In this document: piece after piece, positions 15,252 through 18,996 of the stretch
Position numbering within the stretch: the first letter of the stretch is position 1
How the letters are laid out: the number at the start of each line of letters is the position of its first letter
Assembly (NCBI GenBank): GCA_043738625.1
Contig: JAYUFR010000061.1
Coordinates: 1 to 18,996, forward strand
Reading direction: 5' to 3'
Length of the DNA: 18,996 nt
Origin: JANYCD01 sp043738625
Lineage (GTDB): Bacteria > Pseudomonadota > Gammaproteobacteria > Burkholderiales > Rhodocyclaceae
The notes under the pieces: model-generated
What the model was told of the DNA's origin: nothing
The model's database searches: none
Seen by the model: only the letters and a program-made list of their open reading frames with translations
Made by a program: the position numbers and the translations under genes

Positions 15252-16307
15252 TCAGAGGGCCGCCAATACGGCATCGCCCATTTCCCGGGTCCCTGCCTTT
15301 TTCATTCCCGGTGCGTAAATGTCCCTGGTACGGAATCCCTGCGCCAGTACCTTTTTCACCGCAGCTTCGACACGATCTGCCACGTCAGCCATGCTGAATG
15401 TATAGCGCAGCATCATCGCTGCCGACAGGATGGTTGCCAGCGGATTGGCGATTCCCTTGCCGGCAATGTCCGGCGCCGAACCATGAATTGGCTCGTACAG
15501 ACCGAAATTCTTTTCGTTCAACGATGCCGAGGGCAGCATGCCGATGGAACCGGTCAACATCGAAGCTTCATCGGACAGAATATCGCCGAACATGTTCCCG
15601 GTGACGATGACGTCGAACTGTTTTGGATTCTTCAACAGCTGCATGGCAGCGTTATCGACGTACATGTGCGTCAATTCAACATCCGGGTATTCCTTGCCCA
15701 CTTCGGTTGCCACCTCACGCCACAGCTGCATGGTGTCGAGTACGTTGGCCTTATCCACCGAACACAGGCGCTTGTTGCGGTTGCGCGCCGCCTGGAAGCC
15801 AACATGGACGACGCGGCGGATCTCGGATTCGGAATAGCGCATGGTGTCGAAACCCTCGCGCTCCCCGTTTTCCAGCGTGCGAATGCCGCGCGGTTTGCCA
15901 AAGTAGATGTCGCCGGTCAGTTCGCGGATGATCAGGATATCCAGGCCCGCCACAACCTCGGCCTTCAACGAAGACGCCTCCACCAGTTCCGGATAGACCA
16001 GTGCTGGCCGAAAGTTGGCGAACAGGTTCAATTCCTTGCGCAAGCCAAGGATGGCCTGCTCCGGCCGCAGTTCCCGCGGCAAGGTATCAAGGCTGAAGTC
16101 TCCCACCGCACCAAACAAAATTGCGTCCGACGCCTGCGCCAACTTTAACGTGCTTTCCGGCAGTGGGTGACCAAATGCGCGATACGCTGCACCGCCAACC
16201 AGCGCCTCCTCCGTTTCCATTTTCAGGCCAAGCGCCTTCAGTATCCGCACCGCTTCAGTAACGATTTCCTGACCGATGCCATCGCCCGGTAATACGCAAA
16301 TCTTCAT
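15252..16307 (-). CDS. leuB: 3-isopropylmalate dehydrogenase
   Basis: A 351-residue NAD-dependent beta-decarboxylating dehydrogenase for the third step of leucine synthesis. GDGIG (8-12), RELTGDIYFGKPR (128-140, with Tyr135), Lys186, Asp218 and the metal/substrate loop NMFGDILSDEASML (238-251, with Asp242 and Asp246) are present. The NAD-binding EPIHGSAPDIAGKGIANP (272-289) separates it from isocitrate dehydrogenase-like relatives. The ATG follows a good AGGAAAT site. It starts 14 nt after leuD and ends 15 nt before asd, so all are likely on one transcript. Confidence 0.97.
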   Translation of the reverse strand: MKICVLPGDGIGQEIVTEAVRILKALGLKMETEEALVGGAAYRAFGHPLPESTLKLAQASDAILFGAVGDFSLDTLPRELRPEQAILGLRKELNLFANFRPALVYPELVEASSLKAEVVAGLDILIIRELTGDIYFGKPRGIRTLENGEREGFDTMRYSESEIRRVVHVGFQAARNRNKRLCSVDKANVLDTMQLWREVATEVGKEYPDVELTHMYVDNAAMQLLKNPKQFDVIVTGNMFGDILSDEASMLTGSIGMLPSASLNEKNFGLYEPIHGSAPDIAGKGIANPLATILSAAMMLRYTFSMADVADRVEAAVKKVLAQGFRTRDIYAPGMKKAGTREMGDAVLAAL

Positions 16308-16321
16308 AGAATTTCCTGTAT

Positions 16322-16960
16322 TCAGGCGAACAGCCAGGGCTGATCAATGCGCCGCTTCGCTTCGAATTCCTTGATTTCGTCTGCGTGGCGCAAGGTCAGA
16401 CCAATGTCGTCAAAGCCGTTCAACAAACAATACTTGCGGAATGCATCAACCTCGAAACGCAATACTTTGCCGTCAGGTCGTGTCACCGTCTGCGCATCAA
16501 GGGCAACGCTCAGCTTGTATCCCGGCATGGCAAAAGTCTGGACGAACAATGCTTCGACCTCGACTGCCGGAAGTTGAATGGGCAGCAGCCCGTTCTTGAA
16601 GCAGTTGTTGAAAAAAATATCGGCGAAACCAGACCCAATCAGTGCGCGAAAACCAAAGTCCTCAAGCGCCCAAGGCGCGTGTTCGCGGGAAGAACCGCAG
16701 CCGAAGTTTTCCCTGGTCAACAGAATGGACGCGCCTTGATAACGTGCCTGGTTGAGCGCGAAATCCGGATTCAGCGGACGCCCTGCATTGTCCCTGCCAG
16801 GTTCGCCATGATCAAGATAACGCCATTCGTCGAAGGCGTTTGGCCCGAAACCGCTGCGCTTGATGGACTTGAGAAATTGCTTGGGGATGATGGCGTCGGT
16901 ATCGACATTGGCGCGGTCAAGCGGCGCCACCAATCCGTTCAGCGTGGTGAACTTTTTCAT
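16322..16960 (-). CDS. leuD: 3-isopropylmalate dehydratase small subunit
   Basis: A 212-residue swivel-domain subunit that pairs with LeuC to isomerise 2- to 3-isopropylmalate. The signature NFGCGSSREHAPWAL is at 85-99; the N-terminus (FTTLNGLVAPLDRANVDTDAIIPKQFL) is the standard LeuD start. I use the ATG at 16960; a longer frame upstream only shadows the lipoprotein gene. The start is 1 nt after the lipoprotein stop (TGA-G-ATG). A GAAGAAGAG tract lies in the last codons of that gene, 9-10 nt before the ATG, so translation is likely coupled. Confidence 0.96.
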   Translation of the reverse strand: MKKFTTLNGLVAPLDRANVDTDAIIPKQFLKSIKRSGFGPNAFDEWRYLDHGEPGRDNAGRPLNPDFALNQARYQGASILLTRENFGCGSSREHAPWALEDFGFRALIGSGFADIFFNNCFKNGLLPIQLPAVEVEALFVQTFAMPGYKLSVALDAQTVTRPDGKVLRFEVDAFRKYCLLNGFDDIGLTLRHADEIKEFEAKRRIDQPWLFA

Positions 16961-16961
16961 C

Positions 16962-17108
16962 TCAATAGCTCTTCTTCTCTTCTGCCTTGTTCTCGATCTT
17001 GTTACCGAGCGTTCCCACGTCTTTGCCCAGTCCCGCCATCGTATTGCATCCGGCGAGCACGCCTGCCAGCACACCCAACATCACCAGCTTCCGTACGATC
17101 TGTTGCAT
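16962..17108 (-). CDS. Entericidin-like small lipoprotein
   Basis: A 48-residue ORF with a strong AGGAG site (17117-17121) 8 nt before the ATG. The product begins MQQIVRKLVMLGVLAGVLAG and has a lipobox LAGC with lipidated Cys21. The mature part is about 28 residues, small and lysine/glutamate-rich (CNTMAGLGKD…NKAEEKKSY), with the GLGKDV…G motif of the entericidin A/B family. It would be exported and anchored in the envelope. It lies between leuC (20 nt) and leuD (1 nt), a position where entericidin-type genes are known in betaproteobacteria. E. coli entericidins form an antidote/toxin pair; only one copy is present here, so a toxin role is not supported. Function unknown. Confidence 0.88.
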   Translation of the reverse strand: MQQIVRKLVMLGVLAGVLAGCNTMAGLGKDVGTLGNKIENKAEEKKSY

Positions 17109-17128
17109 AACGACGACTCCTTTTTCGT

Positions 17129-18535
17129 TCAATGCCAATGACGCACGTCGACAAAATGGCCGGCTATCGCCGCCGCCGCCGCCATCGCCGGACTGAGCAG
17201 ATGCGTGCGGCCGCCATTGCCCTGGCGTCCTTCAAAATTGCGGTTGGATGTGGAAGCGCAGCGCTCTCCCGGCTCCAGCCGGTCGGCATTCATCGCCAGG
17301 CACATCGAACAACCCGGTTCGCGCCACTCGAACCCGGCGGCAAGAAACACCTTGTCCAGCCCTTCGCTCTCAGCCTGGCGCTTGACCAGGCCAGAACCTG
17401 GCACCACCAGCGCCAGTTTGATATTGGTCGCAACGTGGCGGCCTTTGACCACTGCCGCCGCTTCACGCAGATCTTCGATACGTGAATTGGTGCAGGAGCC
17501 GATGAATATCTTGTCGAGTTTGATCTGGCTCATCGGCGTACGCGGCGTCAGTCCCATGTATTGCAAGGCACGCGCCACGCCTTCGCGTTTCACCGGGTCG
17601 GCGAAATCCTCCGGCGCCGGCACCGTGCTATCGATATCGGTCACCATCTCTGGCGAGGTACCCCAAGTGACCTGCGGCTTGATCTTCGACACGTCAATAT
17701 CCAGCACAGTATCGAATACTGCACCCTCGTCAGACGTCAGGGTGCGCCAATAGGTGGCAGCACGCTCCGCCATTTCGCCCTTCGGCGAATAGGGCCTGTC
17801 TTTGAGATAGGCGATGGTCGTCTCATCCACCGCGACAAAACCGACTCGCGCCCCGGCCTCAATGGCCATGTTGCAAATTGTCATGCGCCCTTCCATCGAC
17901 AGCGCGCGTATGGCCGAGCCGGCAAACTCGATGGCATATCCTGTACCGCCCGCCGTGCCTATTCTGCCGATCAGCGTCAGCACGAAATCCTTGGCGCTCA
18001 CGCCCTTGCCCGGCTTGCCCTCGAAGCGCACCAGCATGGTTTTCGACTTTTTCTGCAACAGGCATTGCGTCGCCAGCACATGCTCCACCTCGGAAGTGCC
18101 AATGCCATGGGCCAGACACGCGAAAGCACCGTGGGTACTGGTGTGCGAATCGCCGCACACCACCGTCATGCCCGGCAACGTCGCGCCGATTTCCGGCCCG
18201 ATCACATGGACGATGCCCTGCCGCGTATCGCGGAACGGGAAATAAACCAGTGCCCCGACCTCGCGAATATTGGCGTCCAGCGTCTCCACCTGCAGACGCG
18301 ACACCGAGTCTTCGATACCCTTGTCCCAATCCTTGGTCGGCGTGTTGTGGTCGGCCGTAGCGACGATGGAAGACACGCGCCACGGCTTGCGACCAGACAG
18401 CCGCAAGCCTTCGAAAGCTTGCGGGCTGGTGACCTCATGGACCAGGTGGCGATCAATATAAAGCAGCGCCGTGCCGTCCTCTTCCACATGGACCACATGA
18501 CTCTGCCAAAGCTTGTCGTAGAGCGTCTTGCGCAT
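17129..18535 (-). CDS. leuC: 3-isopropylmalate dehydratase large subunit
   Basis: A 468-residue aconitase-family [4Fe-4S] protein that with LeuD carries out the second step of leucine synthesis. The cluster cysteines are C348 (FIGSCTNSR), C409 and C412 (EPGCSMCLAMN), the expected spacing. VVCGDSHTSTHGAF (125-138) and the C-terminal SNRNFEGRQG are also conserved. Length equals the family norm. It is the first gene of the leu cluster, downstream of an extended -10 promoter with a leader of only about 20 nt. There is no room for a leucine-rich leader peptide, so classical attenuation is unlikely. Confidence 0.97.
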   Translation of the reverse strand: MRKTLYDKLWQSHVVHVEEDGTALLYIDRHLVHEVTSPQAFEGLRLSGRKPWRVSSIVATADHNTPTKDWDKGIEDSVSRLQVETLDANIREVGALVYFPFRDTRQGIVHVIGPEIGATLPGMTVVCGDSHTSTHGAFACLAHGIGTSEVEHVLATQCLLQKKSKTMLVRFEGKPGKGVSAKDFVLTLIGRIGTAGGTGYAIEFAGSAIRALSMEGRMTICNMAIEAGARVGFVAVDETTIAYLKDRPYSPKGEMAERAATYWRTLTSDEGAVFDTVLDIDVSKIKPQVTWGTSPEMVTDIDSTVPAPEDFADPVKREGVARALQYMGLTPRTPMSQIKLDKIFIGSCTNSRIEDLREAAAVVKGRHVATNIKLALVVPGSGLVKRQAESEGLDKVFLAAGFEWREPGCSMCLAMNADRLEPGERCASTSNRNFEGRQGNGGRTHLLSPAMAAAAAIAGHFVDVRHWH

Positions 18536-18555
18536 AGAACCGCATACCGTTTAGG

Positions 18556-18572
18556 GGATTGCGATTATGTCA
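18556..18572 (-). promoter_or_regulatory. Extended -10 promoter of leuC
   Basis: On the minus strand TGACATAAT (18564-18572) matches an extended -10 (TGn followed by CATAAT, five of six bases to TATAAT). It places a start near 18557, about 22 nt before the leuC ATG. No good -35 hexamer is seen at 16-18 nt upstream, as is common for extended -10 promoters, and an activator such as a LysR-type protein could assist. Confidence 0.5.
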
Positions 18573-18591
18573 CAGCTCGCCGCTGCGACGC

Positions 18592-18614
18592 AGCCATCCA
18601 GTCGCCGGATGGCT
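18592..18614. repeat. Inverted repeat upstream of leuC
   Basis: An 8-bp perfect inverted repeat (AGCCATCC / GGATGGCT) with a 7-nt centre lies 20 nt upstream of the leuC extended -10. No T-run follows on either strand, so it is not a good terminator. It could be an operator or part of the transcript end of the MFS gene. Evidence is symmetry and position only. Confidence 0.35.
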
Positions 18615-18663
18615 TCAGACCCGAGTTTTGTTGTGGCTGAAATAGCGTGTTGAATGGGGCCGT

Positions 18664-18996
18664 TCAGTCATGTCGCAATCCACGCCATACCAGCACCAGA
18701 CCGAGCCCGCCAAATGCTGCGGCCAGCGAGAACGTGGTTCCCGCCCCCAGCATGTCCCAGATGTAACCGCTCAGCAGGCTTCCCGTCACACCGCCGGCAC
18801 CATACGAAACACTGCCATACAGTGCCAGCGCACGCGCCTGGTGACGCGGCGCGAACCAGCGGTTGATCGCCGCCACCGAGGCGACATGATGGGCGCCGAA
18901 AGTCACGCCGTGCATGAGCTGCGCCGCTATGGCTGCAGCAGGCCAGTCGATCGCCCAACCGATGATGAGGAAGCGAATTGTGGTCAAGGCAAAACT
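18664..18996 (-). CDS. MFS transporter, C-terminal part (cut by window edge)
   Basis: The last 110 codons of a major facilitator superfamily permease; the 5' end lies beyond the window. The visible protein has three hydrophobic segments typical of the C-terminal MFS half. A loop with RHQARALALYGSVSYGAGG between helices is followed by SLLSGYIWDMLGAGTTFSLAAAF and a short RGLRHD tail. The pattern resembles the MFS_1-like/PPP nucleoside or phenylpropionate symporter group, but the substrate cannot be told. It is transcribed in the same direction as leuC and ends 128 nt before it, so the two are probably separate units. Confidence 0.8.
   Translation of the reverse strand, partial: SFALTTIRFLIIGWAIDWPAAAIAAQLMHGVTFGAHHVASVAAINRWFAPRHQARALALYGSVSYGAGGVTGSLLSGYIWDMLGAGTTFSLAAAFGGLGLVLVWRGLRHD

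Noticed and set aside
14403..16148. A 581-codon open frame on the plus strand, opposite asd and leuB
   Set aside because: It runs antisense across two well-supported genes and has a His/Arg/Gln-rich, low-hydrophobicity composition typical of antisense frames in GC-rich coding DNA. No ribosome site or family motif.
18592..18614. Inverted repeat considered as terminator of the MFS gene
   Set aside because: No U-rich tract follows the stem on either strand.
17561..18640. A 359-codon plus-strand frame opposite leuC
   Set aside because: Antisense shadow of a gene with all catalytic motifs; Arg/His-rich and without a recognisable domain.

Overview
The window is a stretch of a betaproteobacterial chromosome. 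The 5' part of the 16S rRNA carries the universal 27F- and 338R-type signatures and a betaproteobacterial-looking V1 region. The gene order leuC–leuD–leuB–asd–fimV–truA–trpF–(trpB–trpA)–accD–folC–dedD–cvpA–purF–metZ matches the arrangement known in betaproteobacteria and, without trpBA, in Pseudomonas. Nitrosomonadales or a neighbouring order is plausible, but I cannot fix the genus. All genes lie on the minus strand, so biological 5'->3' runs from high to low coordinates.

Layout from 18996 down: (1) the 3' end of an MFS transporter gene (to 18664), then a 128-nt gap with an extended -10 promoter. (2) A leucine/aspartate-family cluster: leuC, a 48-residue entericidin-like lipoprotein gene (16962-17108), leuD, leuB and asd. 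(3) fimV, a large peptidoglycan-binding polar hub/pilus-assembly protein, followed by a clear rho-independent terminator (11278-11315). (4) A tightly packed run of eleven genes, truA-trpF-trpB-trpA-accD-folC-dedD-cvpA-purF-metZ-WYL regulator. Neighbours overlap by 1-29 nt or are 1-17 nt apart, which suggests one transcript with much translational coupling. (5) Directly after the WYL gene's stop codon, a strong sigma70 rRNA promoter (649-677), a leader with boxB/boxA-like elements and hairpins, and the first ~371 nt of 16S rRNA, which leaves the window at position 1.

The products cover leucine synthesis (LeuCDB), the aspartate-semialdehyde branch point (Asd), methionine (MetZ), the last three steps of tryptophan synthesis (TrpF, TrpB, TrpA), first steps of fatty acid and purine synthesis (AccD, PurF), folate (FolC), tRNA pseudouridylation (TruA) and envelope functions (FimV, DedD, CvpA, a lipoprotein).

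Most of the window is ordinary conserved chromosome. I found no mobile element, CRISPR array, phage or defence system, and no convincing undescribed system. The points most worth a second look are the junction where the WYL regulator's last codons form the A-rich UP-like element of the rRNA promoter, the WYL gene at the end of a biosynthetic operon, the lipoprotein gene between the isopropylmalate isomerase subunit genes, and the acidic and Pro-Gln repeats in FimV.
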